44,411 bases of DNA from JAAYKS01 sp964479435 (GCA_964479435.1 CAYZME010000005.1:1-44411); one strand, 5' to 3'; counted from the first letter of the stretch, positions 1-9,252 are shown. A program made the numbers and translations. The notes: generated by a model from the letters alone, not told the origin.

Positions 1-606
1 ACGGGGATGTGGGGCCCGCTTGGCGTCTCCCGTTATGAGGGTGACTACTCCTACATCAACTCTTGTTCCTTGCCGGCGATCGACGCGACGGACACGGTCA
101 TCCTGACCGATGCTGAAATCAAATTGCGTAAACAAGTGCATACGCTTGCTGGCATGTTGCGCGAGCATATTCCCGGTTTTGAAAGCGCGCGCGTATACTG
201 GACTCCGGCCAGCGCTGGCGTTCGATATACACGCTGTGTCGAGTGTGAGTACGACATCTCTCTGGAAGAGATCGTCAATTGCACCCGCTTTGATGACGAA
301 GTCATGCTATATGGATTCCATGATTCAGCACCACGGATCATGATTAAGAATGCCGGTTGCTACGGTCTCCCCTATCGTGCGTTGCTCCCCAAACAGATTG
401 ATGGGTTGTTGGTAGCCGGTCGCATGATCACCAGTGATTTTGACGCGCATATGTCCACCCGTAATACGGTTTCCTGCATGGCACAGGGAGAAGCGGTGGG
501 GGCGGCCGCGGCCCTTTCCGCCAAGGCAGGCGTAGCGCCGCGAGCGCTCGATACCAACGTCTTGCGGGATGTTCTGATCAGCCAGGGTGTGTATTTAGGA
601 GATTGA
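1..606 (+). CDS. FAD-dependent oxidoreductase, C-terminal part (5' end outside window)
   Basis: The reading frame is open from base 1, so the gene starts upstream of the window; about 201 C-terminal residues remain. The segment reading GCYGLPYRALLPKQIDGLLV followed by AGRMI and an ARNTVSCMAQGEAVGAAAAL-like stretch is typical of the FAD_oxidored family (PF12831-like), in which this region closes the FAD-binding fold and the Gly/Ala-rich helix contacts the cofactor. The N-terminal GxGxxG dinucleotide motif would lie outside the window. Family members are flavin oxidoreductases, often beside sugar-catabolism genes; the substrate cannot be read from this piece. The stop is followed within ten bases by a hairpin plus T-run, so this is the last gene of its transcript. 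Confidence 0.8.
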   Translation, partial: TGMWGPLGVSRYEGDYSYINSCSLPAIDATDTVILTDAEIKLRKQVHTLAGMLREHIPGFESARVYWTPASAGVRYTRCVECEYDISLEEIVNCTRFDDEVMLYGFHDSAPRIMIKNAGCYGLPYRALLPKQIDGLLVAGRMITSDFDAHMSTRNTVSCMAQGEAVGAAAALSAKAGVAPRALDTNVLRDVLISQGVYLGD

Positions 607-613
607 CGGGTTC

Positions 614-668
614 GGGCAGATTTTCATGTGTACGCGCACGCGTATGGCATGGGTCTGCCCCTTTTTTT
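614..668 (+). terminator. Rho-independent terminator after the FAD oxidoreductase
   Basis: GGGCAGA at 614-620 pairs with TCTGCCC at 654-660. The intervening bases form a second inner stem (CATG and GTACGCG against CGCGTAT and CATG). A run of seven Ts follows at 662-668. The T-run overlaps the stop codon of the convergent amidohydrolase gene. Only the plus strand has the T-run after the stem. Confidence 0.75.
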
Positions 669-1854
669 ACGATCCGGATTCAGCCAGCCAATTCGCGGCG
701 CACGACGCCATAACAGCCGCGCCATAGGACAACGCGTTTTCGCTAAAGCGGACACGCGGGTGGTGGCCGGGGTAAACCTGTCCTTGGGCATCCGGTTCAC
801 CCGCACTTAAAAACATGAATACCGATGGCACTTGCCGCGCGATCCACGCGAAATCCTCGGAGCCCATGACCGGGGGCATGGTACATACCTCGCGTGCGAC
901 GGGAGTGATCCATTTACGCACCCTCTCTGTCAACGCCGGGTCGTTGACCAAAGCAGGGACTGCGCTTTCCCAGATGACTTCGCAAGTACAGCGAAATGCC
1001 GACGCGGTCGTTTGCGCGATTTCTTCTACGCGGGTTCGCGCAAAATGACACACGCGGGTATCCAACGTGCGCACCGTACCGGTCAGTTCCGCCTCTTCCG
1101 GGATGACATTGGCAGTGCTCCCGGCCTGAAACGTACCCACTGTGATCACCAAGGGGTTTTGGGGATCGTTTTCACGCGCGACGATCCCTTGTAATGCCAG
1201 ATGCACATGGACACCGGCTTGTATCGGGTCGATGGTATCTTGCGGCGACGCGCCATGACCGCCCCGGCCGCGCAACCGGATGCGGAAGCGATCGGACGAC
1301 GCCATGACCGGACCCTCGGACACAAAAAGGACCCCTTGCTCCTGATGCCCAGCTAACACGTGCATCCCGATCGCCGCCTCTACACGCGGGCGGTCCAGTA
1401 AACCGGCGTCGATCATGGACGCGGCGCCCGTCATCCCTTCTTCATCCGGCTGGAACGCCAGTATGACCGTCCCGGGCAACTGGTTTTCATATCCCTTCAA
1501 AATGCGGGCCGCGCCCAGCAACATGGCTGTATGCAAATCGTGGCCACAAGCATGCGCGTTGCCGTTGGTCGCCGCAAAAGGCAATCCACTTTGCTCACGA
1601 ATCGGCAGCGCGTCCATGTCCGCGCGCAACAGGATGGCGGGACCTTTTTGTTTGCCGCCGATGGTGGCCACCAGGCCCGCCGGGAATCCCTCCCGGATCG
1701 TAACACCCATCGCGCCCAGGCGCGCGGCGACATAACGCACCGTCTTATCAAGCTGATTCCCGACCTCCGGGTGGCGATGGAGCCGCCGGCGATCGTTGAC
1801 CATTTCGCGCTGTATCTGCCGGGCGACTGCCAAAAACTCCCTAGGGGGACGCAC
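667..1854 (-). CDS. M20 family metallo-amidohydrolase (hippurate / N-acyl-amino-acid amidohydrolase type)
   Basis: The 395-residue length matches M20D amidohydrolases, which hydrolyse N-acyl or amide bonds using a dinuclear metal centre. In order, the protein shows HRHPE (residues 26-30), ADMDALP (about 78-84), HACGHDLH (about 101-108) with the metal-binding Cys and His residues, and QPDEE (about 135) with the catalytic Glu. A dimerisation domain and a late MGSEDFAW motif follow. The start is GTG at 1854, preceded by TAGGAGG nine bases upstream; that TAG is also the stop codon of the pirin gene, so the two are co-transcribed. Exact substrate (hippurate, indole-3-acetyl-amino acids, N-acetyl-diaminopimelate) is not determined by the sequence. 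There is no signal peptide, so it should be cytoplasmic. Confidence 0.9.
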   Translation of the reverse strand: MRPPREFLAVARQIQREMVNDRRRLHRHPEVGNQLDKTVRYVAARLGAMGVTIREGFPAGLVATIGGKQKGPAILLRADMDALPIREQSGLPFAATNGNAHACGHDLHTAMLLGAARILKGYENQLPGTVILAFQPDEEGMTGAASMIDAGLLDRPRVEAAIGMHVLAGHQEQGVLFVSEGPVMASSDRFRIRLRGRGGHGASPQDTIDPIQAGVHVHLALQGIVARENDPQNPLVITVGTFQAGSTANVIPEEAELTGTVRTLDTRVCHFARTRVEEIAQTTASAFRCTCEVIWESAVPALVNDPALTERVRKWITPVAREVCTMPPVMGSEDFAWIARQVPSVFMFLSAGEPDAQGQVYPGHHPRVRFSENALSYGAAVMASCAANWLAESGS

Positions 1855-1867
1855 GCGCTGTAGCCTC

Positions 1868-2752
1868 CTACCGGATAAACTTTCCCTGGCGCAATTCGCG
1901 CATGGCTTGAGAGAGTTCCTCGTCCGAATTCATCACAATGTTTTCGTGCCAGGCAATGGGTTCACGCAAGGATTGCGCGGCGAACACCAAAAAGTGTATT
2001 CCTTCCCGGTCCGCCCGCGCGATCAGCTCGTCGCCCTTGTGAAAAAGCACGCCTTGCCGCGATTCAATCCGTTCGCTGCCGGTTTCATCAAACCATCCGG
2101 CCCCGCGCAGAACGGCGACAAACACATTGTCATTTTGCCTGGTCTCCAGCGCCCAGCGGCGATCCGGGCCCAGTGTCACATCCAGGAAGAGCAGCCGCAC
2201 GTATTCACCTGTGAACGGGCCGGTCTGCCCGGCGTACTGCCCGGAAAGAACCTTGATTGTATCGGCGCCCTGCTTGACGACCGGGATGCTTTTGGCCGCG
2301 GCATCGACAGACCCGGGCGCCGCCCACTTGTGTTGGGAGGGCATATTGAGCCACAGCTGCACGCCTGATATCCGGTCCACGCGATCCGGCAGGCTCTCTT
2401 TTTCCGCCTCTGGCTCGCCGAGCGGGCGCGGCATTTCCTGGTGCATGATCCCGCTGCCGGCCGTCATCCATTGGCAACCGCCGTCGAGAATACGCCCTCT
2501 GTTGCCAAGGCTGTCGACATGCCGCAAATCACCGCGGAAAAGATACGTGATGGTCTCCAGCCCGCGGTGGGCATGCCACGGGATCCCTTTGGCGTATTGC
2601 TCGGGGTGTTCGTAATCAAACACATACAGTAAGAGGAACGGATCGAACAGCTCGGCGAGCGATGGTCCGATCAAACGGAGCATCTCAAGTTCGCCCGCGC
2701 CGACTTTTTCCGTGGTGGCGGTGATGATCTTGCGTATGCTTCGTACCGGCAT
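1868..2752 (-). CDS. Pirin family protein (bicupin)
   Basis: The protein has 294 residues, the usual length for pirins. The N-terminal cupin holds WHAHRGLET and a later GIMHQEMP, which carry the metal-binding His and Glu residues of the family. The second cupin (about residues 180-290) is more diverged, as usual. Pirins bind Fe or Mn; some act as quercetin dioxygenases or redox sensors, but the role here is unknown. The ATG at 2752 follows AAAGGAGG at a good distance. The gene lies between catalase (68 bases upstream) and the M20 gene (13 bases downstream), all on the minus strand, which suggests a stress-linked operon. Confidence 0.9.
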   Translation of the reverse strand: MPVRSIRKIITATTEKVGAGELEMLRLIGPSLAELFDPFLLLYVFDYEHPEQYAKGIPWHAHRGLETITYLFRGDLRHVDSLGNRGRILDGGCQWMTAGSGIMHQEMPRPLGEPEAEKESLPDRVDRISGVQLWLNMPSQHKWAAPGSVDAAAKSIPVVKQGADTIKVLSGQYAGQTGPFTGEYVRLLFLDVTLGPDRRWALETRQNDNVFVAVLRGAGWFDETGSERIESRQGVLFHKGDELIARADREGIHFLVFAAQSLREPIAWHENIVMNSDEELSQAMRELRQGKFIR

Positions 2753-2776
2753 ATGCAGGCGCCTCCTTTCGAGTTG

Positions 2777-2812
2777 CCACTTGCCCCGGCACGATTGTGC
2801 CGGGGCAAGTGG
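2777..2812 (-). other. Perfect 16-bp hairpin between catalase and pirin genes
   Basis: The arm at 2777-2792 is the exact reverse complement of 2797-2812 with a GATT loop. It starts nine bases after the catalase stop. No T-run follows on the minus strand, so it is not a standard terminator. It could act as a 3' stabiliser or partial processing site that separates catalase from pirin expression. Confidence 0.6.
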
Positions 2813-2820
2813 TAAAGGGT

Positions 2821-4287
2821 TTACTCGATTGTCAGTCCCAACGCGTCCGCGACTCCTTTGCCATACGCGGGATCCGCCCGGAAGCAGTTCCCGATGTGGC
2901 GTTTCTTGATCTCGTCCGGCGCGTCTCCCATGTTGCGCGCGGTGTTTTCAAATAAAACCTGCTGTTGTTCGGGTGTCATCATCCGGAACAGCTTGCCGGG
3001 TTGCGTGTAATAATCGTCATCGTCTTCGCGGAAGTTCCACCGGTCGGCGGCTTCGCGAATCGCCAAGGGCGGCTCGCGGAACGCGGGTTGCTCCTGCCAG
3101 GCGCCATAGCTGTTCGGCTCGTAACCGATCGTGCTGCCCGCATTGTCGTTCACCCGCATCTGACCGTCACGGTGATAGCTGTTCACCGGGCAACGCGGCG
3201 CGTTGACCGGGATCTGGTGGTGGTTGACTCCCAGTCGGTACCGCTGCGCGTCCCCATAAGAGAACAGCCGGCCTTGCAGCATCTTGTCCGGGGAGAAGCC
3301 GATACCCGGGACGATGCTGGCCGGGTTAAAGGCCGCTTGCTCGACATCCAGGTAGTAATTCTCCGGGTTGCGGTTCAGCTCGAAATATCCCACCTCGATC
3401 AACGGGAATTCGCCCTGGTACCACACTTTGGTGAGATCAAACGGATTGTAGGGCATCTTCTCCGCCTGCTCCTCGCTCATGACCTGGATAAACATCGTCC
3501 AGCGCGGGTACTCGCCCCGCTCGATGCTGTCATACAGGTCGCGCCCGTGGCTTTCACGGTCCGCGGCGATGATGGTTTCGGCTTCGCCATCGGTCAGATT
3601 GCGGATACCTTGTTGTGTTTTGAGGTGGAACTTGACCCATACCCGCTCATTCGCGGCATTGACCATGCTATAGGTATGGCTTCCGTATCCGTTCATATGA
3701 CGATACGTCAGGGGAATGCCGCGATCGCTCATCGTGATGGTCACCTGATGTAACGCCTCCGGCAGCGAAGACCAGAAATCCCAATTGTTTTTGGCACTGC
3801 GCAGGTTGGTGCGTGGATCGCGTTTGACCGCGCGGTTGAGATCGGGGAATTTGAGGGGATCGCGCAAAAAGAAAACCGGCGTGTTGTTGCCGACCAGATC
3901 CCAGTTGCCCTCCTCGGTGTAGAATTTCATGGCAAATCCACGGATGTCGCGCTCCGCGTCGGCCGCGCCACGTTCGCCGGCGACGGTCGAAAAGCGCACA
4001 AACATATCGGTCTTTTTGCCGATTTCGGAAAATACCTTCGCCTTGGTATAGTGGGTGATGTCATGTGTCACGGTGAAGGCGCCGTGTGCGCCCGAGCCCT
4101 TGGCATGCATGCGCCGCTCGGGGATGACCTCACGGTCAAAATGCGCCAATTTTTCCATGAACCACACATCTTGCAACAGCATCGGGCCGCGCGGGCCGGC
4201 GGTTAAACTGTTCTGATTGTCCACTACAGGCGCTCCGGCCGCGGTGGTCAGCTTGTTGTCGTTTTTGTTGTCGTTTTTGTTGGACAT
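2821..4287 (-). CDS. katA: Monofunctional haem catalase
   Basis: This enzyme converts hydrogen peroxide to water and oxygen in the cytoplasm. At 488 residues it fits the small-subunit catalases. The essential His lies at residue 61 in RRMHAKGSGAHG, the distal Asn in VGNNTPVFF (about 134) and the proximal haem-ligand Tyr in RLFSYGDAQRYRLG (about 344). The N-terminus carries a tandem KNDNKNDNK stretch encoded by short direct repeats. The ATG at 4287 is preceded by AAAGGAG nine bases upstream. It heads a minus-strand group with pirin and the M20 amidohydrolase. Having catalase in an otherwise anaerobe-like gene set points to oxygen tolerance. Confidence 0.97.
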   Translation of the reverse strand: MSNKNDNKNDNKLTTAAGAPVVDNQNSLTAGPRGPMLLQDVWFMEKLAHFDREVIPERRMHAKGSGAHGAFTVTHDITHYTKAKVFSEIGKKTDMFVRFSTVAGERGAADAERDIRGFAMKFYTEEGNWDLVGNNTPVFFLRDPLKFPDLNRAVKRDPRTNLRSAKNNWDFWSSLPEALHQVTITMSDRGIPLTYRHMNGYGSHTYSMVNAANERVWVKFHLKTQQGIRNLTDGEAETIIAADRESHGRDLYDSIERGEYPRWTMFIQVMSEEQAEKMPYNPFDLTKVWYQGEFPLIEVGYFELNRNPENYYLDVEQAAFNPASIVPGIGFSPDKMLQGRLFSYGDAQRYRLGVNHHQIPVNAPRCPVNSYHRDGQMRVNDNAGSTIGYEPNSYGAWQEQPAFREPPLAIREAADRWNFREDDDDYYTQPGKLFRMMTPEQQQVLFENTARNMGDAPDEIKKRHIGNCFRADPAYGKGVADALGLTIE

Positions 4288-4449
4288 GTTTCAGATCTCC
4301 TTTCGCATGTTCGTTCAATAAAGGGGTGTGAGCTGTCACTTCTCCATTTTTGTTGCCGAGAGCCTCACGTCGTGTCATGCGCCGGCACCCAGTCTCGGGC
4401 GTGCTAACAAAACTCAACTCCAGTTTAGCAGATCGGGATAAAAAGGAGG

Positions 4450-4483
4450 ATAAGAAAACGGGGCTTTCCAGAGAAAGCCCCGT
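4450..4483 (-). terminator. Rho-independent terminator after the solute-binding protein gene
   Basis: Perfect 10-bp stem: ACGGGGCTTT at 4458-4467 pairs with AAAGCCCCGT at 4474-4483. Read on the minus strand it is followed by TTTTCTT. It begins 38 bases after the stop at 4521, between the binding-protein gene and the catalase promoter region. Confidence 0.85.
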
Positions 4484-4520
4484 CCAAATCCATCATCCGG
4501 CCATGCCGGCACGATTGATT

Positions 4521-6308
4521 TTACTCGGTGCGTTGCGGCTTTTTCTCGTAAACGCTGGGCAAGGAACCTTTCCAGTTGGCGTCAAAGTCTGTCTGCATGG
4601 TCGCCAGATAATCGTCCAGGCCATAGCTCTTGACTTGGGCCACATAATCGTCCCAATCCGCATCGCTGTCAATGTCACGGTTGCCGAAAATGAAGTCGGT
4701 GATCGCCGAGCGCGCATAGTCGTCGATGTTGGTCTTCCACTCGTTGCACTTCACCGCGGTCTCCTGGTCAAAGAAGAAATTTGGCACGGAGCAAGGGATG
4801 ACGTAGTTTTCATACAGGCGCGCGGCCTCGTAGAGGAAATACTCCAGGTCATAGATCCGGTTGCCGTTTTTGTCGGTCTCGGGTTGCGGTGCGCAGGTCG
4901 CGCCGCTGTACTGAGCCCACATGCCCGGGCCGGAGGTGAACCAATGGGAGTACGTCGGAACGTTCCACTGGGAATTGATGTCGGTATGTGTCGCCGGTCC
5001 GCCGTCAATGGCTTTGGTGCCCGCGGGCGGAACGATCCAATCGACATCCTTCTCGCCGTACCGGTCGCGCAGTTTGACTTCCGGATCGTAGTTGCTATCC
5101 ATCCAGGCCATGACCACATCGGCTTTTTTGGTCGCTGCGGGGATGGTCGCTTTGCCCGGAGCGACGCCCGTGGAGTAATGATCGTAGAACGAATTCACAA
5201 ACCCCTCGGGGCCTTTGAGCGGCTGGACAATTTCGTATTTGAAGCGTACCGCGTGATCGGTCGCGGCATTGTGCATGCCGCCGCACGTGACAGACGCGAC
5301 GGTTTCGCCGTCTTCCAACGCCAGCAACGTCTTGATCGCGTTCTCGTCGTTGCTCGGGTAGTTTTCGTCCATCAATCCCGCTTCCATCATCTTGTTGAGG
5401 TATTTCAGGCCTTCGCGGTACCCATCCTCGATCATGGCACAGTTGATTTTGCCGTCTTTCTGATAATAGCCGTCCTGATTGGTCAGCGTGAAGGCGTTCA
5501 TCAGGAAGCAGGTCGGGCGCGCGTACCAGACGGCCGTCTTTTCGGAGCCCGTCCAGCCGACTTCGTCCGCGGCGCCATTGCCGTTGGGATCGTTTTCTTT
5601 ACACCACTTCATATAGTCGAAGTATTCGTCGGTGGTGGTAGGCATGCCTTTCCCGGTGGCGGCTTCATACTTGGCCAAAAAGCCCGTGTGAATCCAATGG
5701 CGCATTGCATACGCGTTGGGGATGATGCTGTTGAGCCCACCCGAAGGGAGAGCGTAGACATTGCCGTCCGGAGCGGTGATTTTGGCCATCGCGCTCGCGT
5801 CACTGTCCAGCAATTGCTTCATCAGGAAGCCATACTCTTCGATCAGGTCGTTGAGCGCCAGCAAAACGCCCTGACCGCCATAGGTGGCGAGCATGGCGCG
5901 ATCCATCTGAATCAGGATCAGGTCGCCCAGATCCCCGCCGGTCGACAGCTCGATATTGAGTTTGGTCTGGGCATCGGCCTCGGGATACAAGATATGTTCG
6001 ATGATAACGTTGGTCCGATCCTGCAAAAAGGTGGTGAGTTTGTTCTCACCGTATTTGTAAGATTGGACGTGGGGGCTTTGGGAAATGAGGACACGGATGG
6101 TTTCGGTCTCTTTGCAGACCGGCAGTTGCCCCGGCGCATTCAAATTACTGGCAAGAGGCCCGGTGGGGGTGACTCCCGGGGCGGTTGTAGCCTTTGGGGT
6201 TGTCCCCGGCGGCGTCGTTGTACTGGCAGTCGGTCCGCATCCGGCGATCAATCCGATCAGCAGGGTCATGACCAACAGCAAACCAATACGAGTCTTTGTT
6301 TTACTCAT
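4521..6308 (-). CDS. Extracellular solute-binding lipoprotein of an ABC importer (sugar/oligosaccharide type)
   Basis: Residues 1-24 form a lipoprotein signal ending in the lipobox LIAGC with Cys24, followed by a Thr/Pro-rich linker. The mature domain of about 550 residues has the large family-1 solute-binding layout seen in LipO-like oligosaccharide binding proteins of Clostridia; an EVGWTGS-type and an ENDPNGNG stretch (possible Ca-binding loop) lie near residue 235. It would capture a sugar outside the membrane and deliver it to permeases, but no permease genes are adjacent. GAGGAGAC precedes the ATG. The divergent AraC gene is the likely regulator. The ligand is unknown. Confidence 0.85.
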   Translation of the reverse strand: MSKTKTRIGLLLVMTLLIGLIAGCGPTASTTTPPGTTPKATTAPGVTPTGPLASNLNAPGQLPVCKETETIRVLISQSPHVQSYKYGENKLTTFLQDRTNVIIEHILYPEADAQTKLNIELSTGGDLGDLILIQMDRAMLATYGGQGVLLALNDLIEEYGFLMKQLLDSDASAMAKITAPDGNVYALPSGGLNSIIPNAYAMRHWIHTGFLAKYEAATGKGMPTTTDEYFDYMKWCKENDPNGNGAADEVGWTGSEKTAVWYARPTCFLMNAFTLTNQDGYYQKDGKINCAMIEDGYREGLKYLNKMMEAGLMDENYPSNDENAIKTLLALEDGETVASVTCGGMHNAATDHAVRFKYEIVQPLKGPEGFVNSFYDHYSTGVAPGKATIPAATKKADVVMAWMDSNYDPEVKLRDRYGEKDVDWIVPPAGTKAIDGGPATHTDINSQWNVPTYSHWFTSGPGMWAQYSGATCAPQPETDKNGNRIYDLEYFLYEAARLYENYVIPCSVPNFFFDQETAVKCNEWKTNIDDYARSAITDFIFGNRDIDSDADWDDYVAQVKSYGLDDYLATMQTDFDANWKGSLPSVYEKKPQRTE

Positions 6309-6330
6309 TTCTGATGTCTCCTCTCTTCGT

Positions 6331-6348
6331 GTATACAGTCTGGTATAC
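6331..6348. promoter_or_regulatory. Inverted repeat, candidate operator in the binding-protein leader
   Basis: GTATAC at 6331-6336 is repeated at 6343-6348 with six bases between; each unit is itself palindromic. It lies 22 bases upstream of the lipoprotein ATG and just downstream of a possible minus-strand -10 (TATGAT, 6358 to 6353). The -35 is not clear. This could be a site for the AraC protein encoded divergently or for a LacI-type factor. Confidence 0.35.
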
Positions 6349-6458
6349 GCTCATCATACGATTTAGAAAATCTTGCGCATATGGACAGAAGCGAGATTGC
6401 ATGTAATTATTCTAGTTAGCAGGCCCGCTTTACACGTGTTGTGAAAGGACGGTTCTCG

Positions 6459-7241
6459 ATGCTGTATGACGATCTGGTACCCGATCTGCGCTATTTTGTC
6501 TGCCGCCACTGCACGCCCGCCTGGAACATGCGGCATACAACCATTTCATTTATTGATTTAACTTATGTATTCGGCGGCCACGGTGCTTATACGGTCAATG
6601 GCACCCGGTACGCGTGCGGCCCGGGAGACCTGATTTGTGTCCCCCGCGGCGGCACCCGCCAAGGCCGGGTGGATCCCCAACAACCGATGCGGCTGTACGC
6701 CTGCAACCTGCAATTGACCGATCTGAAAGGACAACACCTCCCGCTGCCCTTCCCTCCCCATATACAGATCGGTTTACGCGAGGACCTGCTCGATCTGTAT
6801 CGCGACATCAACACGGCGTGGGTGCGAAAGCGGCCCGGTTACCGGATTCTTGTACGCGCGTTGCTCTTGCAGATTCTGCATATCTATTTCACTTTTTTGT
6901 TCGACCCGGAGCATACGGACCATGCCAATGCCCATGTCCAAAAAGCGTTGCGCCTGCTCCATGAGCAATTCGCCGAGAAAATCAGCGTCGTCGGACTCGC
7001 CCGCCATGTCGGACTCAACCCGTCCTATTTCGGCACGTTGTTTCGGGAGGAGACCGGCACGTGCGTCCAGGATTACCTCAATCGCATCCGCGCCGATCAC
7101 GCGGAAAATCTCCTGATCAGCGGCGGCTTCTCGATCAAAGAAGTCGCGGTCCGCTGCGGGTTTGACGATGCTTTCTACTTCAGCAAAGTATTTAAGCGTT
7201 ATAAAGGCGTTCCGCCTTCACATGTCATATCCCCACAGTAG
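6459..7241 (+). CDS. AraC family transcriptional regulator
   Basis: The N-terminal half is a cupin-like sensor (about residues 25-130, with GAYTVNG and GDLICVPRGG). The C-terminal half is a two-helix-turn-helix AraC domain (about 165-255), including SYFGTLFREETG and the family signature IKEVAVRCGFDDAFYFSKVFKRYKG, written here only in outline. The ATG at 6459 is chosen over an in-frame GTG at 6441, because AAAGGA (6444-6449) lies nine bases before the ATG and inside the longer version. The gene is divergent from the solute-binding lipoprotein, the usual arrangement for a sugar-responsive activator. A weak promoter candidate is TGGACA with AATTAT 17 bases downstream. Confidence 0.9.
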   Translation: MLYDDLVPDLRYFVCRHCTPAWNMRHTTISFIDLTYVFGGHGAYTVNGTRYACGPGDLICVPRGGTRQGRVDPQQPMRLYACNLQLTDLKGQHLPLPFPPHIQIGLREDLLDLYRDINTAWVRKRPGYRILVRALLLQILHIYFTFLFDPEHTDHANAHVQKALRLLHEQFAEKISVVGLARHVGLNPSYFGTLFREETGTCVQDYLNRIRADHAENLLISGGFSIKEVAVRCGFDDAFYFSKVFKRYKGVPPSHVISPQ

Positions 7242-7276
7242 CCTGGTCACCGCCCGGCGGCCCGGATCCCGGCAGC

Positions 7277-9187
7277 CTACCCGCGCTGGCGCGGGTCAAT
7301 CGAGAACCGCATCGTGTACCCGTCGAGCTGTCCGATTGGGCCCGGCACGCGTCTTTTGCCGGTTGCCGCGCCAAAAAAATCCGTCTCGACCGCCGGGTCG
7401 GCCGCCACTTCGGACAGCTCCCCGCGGATCGTGACCGCCATCGTCAACGCGGCGGTGTCGATGTCGATGTCGAGGTCGGGCGTGCTGCCACACAGATCAA
7501 ATCCGCAAAACTCCTGCCACGCCGGCAGGTCCAGGCACATCTCGGGCTCAGGATACATGACACGCAAGAACCCGCCCGGCATCCGGGCGTAGGCGTTGCC
7601 GTCACACGTGTTATGGGCGGTCGGCATGATGATCGCCGCCTCGCCACAGTGATAAAACAGATTGTTGAAAAACTTGCTGTCGCGGGTCGTCCCGCCCCGT
7701 TTCATTCGCGTGATCCGGAACGGCACCGGTTTGCCGAAAAAGCCCGCGTAATGGCAACGCCCGATCAGATTATTGACCATCCGCGTGTGATCGGTTCCTT
7801 CGAGATAGATCCCATACCCGTTTTTGCTCTCGCCGGCTTCGCTCAGTTTATACCACCCCGAAGACCCGGCCGCCGCGGTTATTTTACTGCGGTCGTAACG
7901 ACCTTCGACATTCCAGAGGATGTTGTTGTCAACGAGGTTTTCGCTGTCCCGGCTGGCCTCGAGGAAAAAGTGTTCGCGCGAATCGATCCCGTCCAGCATC
8001 AGGTTGGACGTAATCCGGCAGTTTTCATTGCCCACATCCAGCCACAGCGCGTCGCACCCATAACACGTGCGGATGACATTGCGGCGGATGAGCGCGTCCA
8101 CCGCGTGGTGCAGTTTGATCCCGGCCGCCTCCCAGGACAGCTCCATCCGTTGCCAGCCGGTGCGTTCAATCAGGTTGTCCTCGATCAGCAGATTGCGGTT
8201 GACAATGCCCGCGATGCCGCAGACGCCCGCGTCACGGATGATGTTGCGGCGGATGATGGTATAGCCCAACACCTGGCCTTCGATGGGCTCATGGTGCCAA
8301 CACTCGTTTCCGCAATCGATCCCCACCGCGTTGCTCCAGTCGATCAGGCAATCCTCAATCAGCCAATGGTGACCGCGGTAACAGGAAATCGCCCCGCGTT
8401 GCGGCACGGGACAACCCATCGCGGCGTGCGCGAAGGTGATGCCGCGCACGTGGATATAGGACAAGAAAGGCTCGCGCGGCGCAAAACACTGCTCGCGGTT
8501 GGTCAATTCGATCACGTGGCGCGCGGGATCGCCGTCGCCGGCCAGCCGGATATGTATCTTTTGCCCATTGGCTTCGACCCAGTACGCGTTCTCGGTCGTC
8601 GCCAACAGATTGAACAACGCGACCTGGCGCATCGGCTCGCCATCGACAAAAACCATGCCGCGGCGATTGAGATAGCTGGTCATATCCGTTTTGCCATACT
8701 CGATATAAAGGCGGTCGTGAATGATGTTGACGGCGCAAAACGGGTTATAGCCCTTGAAATCTTCGGGGTCGAGTTCGATTTCCCAGATGCGCAGGCCGCG
8801 GGGGATGTCCTGTTCGGAAGCAAAGGCCCGCGCGAAGCTCCAGCCCTCACTCGGGCGGAACCGCCTGGCTTCGACCGAGGCTTTGACGATGACCTCGCCG
8901 TCACCGGCGGGTTCATACGTGATCATGCGCGAGGGGCTCTCCCCGCCGCGCGCCGGCTGGACGGTTTCACGGTAGGTACCGGCGTGGATCCGCACCCGCG
9001 TGCCGGGGGTCGCCAATTGCGCCGCGGCCTGGATGGTGCGCAGCGGGCGCGCGGCGGAGCCGTCCCCATCGTCGGTGCCCGTCCGCCCGTCGACATGGAG
9101 CTCGCGATCGTACACACGCGGTTCTTCCCAGAATTCGAACGGGGTGCCGTCCGGCAGTTTCGCGGTCAGGTCTCTGGTGCTTTTCAT
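7277..9187 (-). CDS. Right-handed parallel beta-helix repeat protein
   Basis: This 636-residue protein has a DUF1565-like N-terminal segment (LHVDGRTGTDDGDGS, then RTIQAAAQLATPGTRVRIHAGTY) that introduces a parallel beta-helix. The central part (about residues 220-420) is rich in Asn ladders such as IIRRNIIRDAG and LLIEDNLIERTG. Such folds are common in polysaccharide lyases and glycoside hydrolases acting on acidic or sulfated glycans; no catalytic residues can be assigned safely. No signal peptide is seen, so it is probably cytoplasmic. AGGAGG lies eight bases before the ATG. It is the last gene of an operon with sulfatase and anSME, 65 bases after the sulfatase stop. Confidence 0.8.
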   Translation of the reverse strand: MKSTRDLTAKLPDGTPFEFWEEPRVYDRELHVDGRTGTDDGDGSAARPLRTIQAAAQLATPGTRVRIHAGTYRETVQPARGGESPSRMITYEPAGDGEVIVKASVEARRFRPSEGWSFARAFASEQDIPRGLRIWEIELDPEDFKGYNPFCAVNIIHDRLYIEYGKTDMTSYLNRRGMVFVDGEPMRQVALFNLLATTENAYWVEANGQKIHIRLAGDGDPARHVIELTNREQCFAPREPFLSYIHVRGITFAHAAMGCPVPQRGAISCYRGHHWLIEDCLIDWSNAVGIDCGNECWHHEPIEGQVLGYTIIRRNIIRDAGVCGIAGIVNRNLLIEDNLIERTGWQRMELSWEAAGIKLHHAVDALIRRNVIRTCYGCDALWLDVGNENCRITSNLMLDGIDSREHFFLEASRDSENLVDNNILWNVEGRYDRSKITAAAGSSGWYKLSEAGESKNGYGIYLEGTDHTRMVNNLIGRCHYAGFFGKPVPFRITRMKRGGTTRDSKFFNNLFYHCGEAAIIMPTAHNTCDGNAYARMPGGFLRVMYPEPEMCLDLPAWQEFCGFDLCGSTPDLDIDIDTAALTMAVTIRGELSEVAADPAVETDFFGAATGKRRVPGPIGQLDGYTMRFSIDPRQRG

Positions 9188-9252
9188 CTTGGCTTCCTCC
9201 TGAGGTTTTTTTAATTCTCACGATGGATATTCGGTCGGCAACCCCACCGGTT

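Noticed and set aside
4350..6314. 654-codon open frame on the plus strand opposite the solute-binding protein gene
   Set aside because: High-GC codon use leaves long open frames opposite real genes. This one has no family features and lies antisense to a gene with a lipobox and clear domain content. Similar long frames at 7613-9214 and 9721-10959 (plus) were rejected for the same reason.
6441..6458. GTG start extending the AraC protein by six residues
   Set aside because: The Shine-Dalgarno AAAGGA lies inside this stretch and is well placed only for the ATG at 6459.
7279..7296. ACCCGCG/CGCGGGT hairpin at the end of the beta-helix gene
   Set aside because: It lies within the last codons of the gene and has no T-run on either strand, so it is probably a by-product of GC-rich coding sequence.
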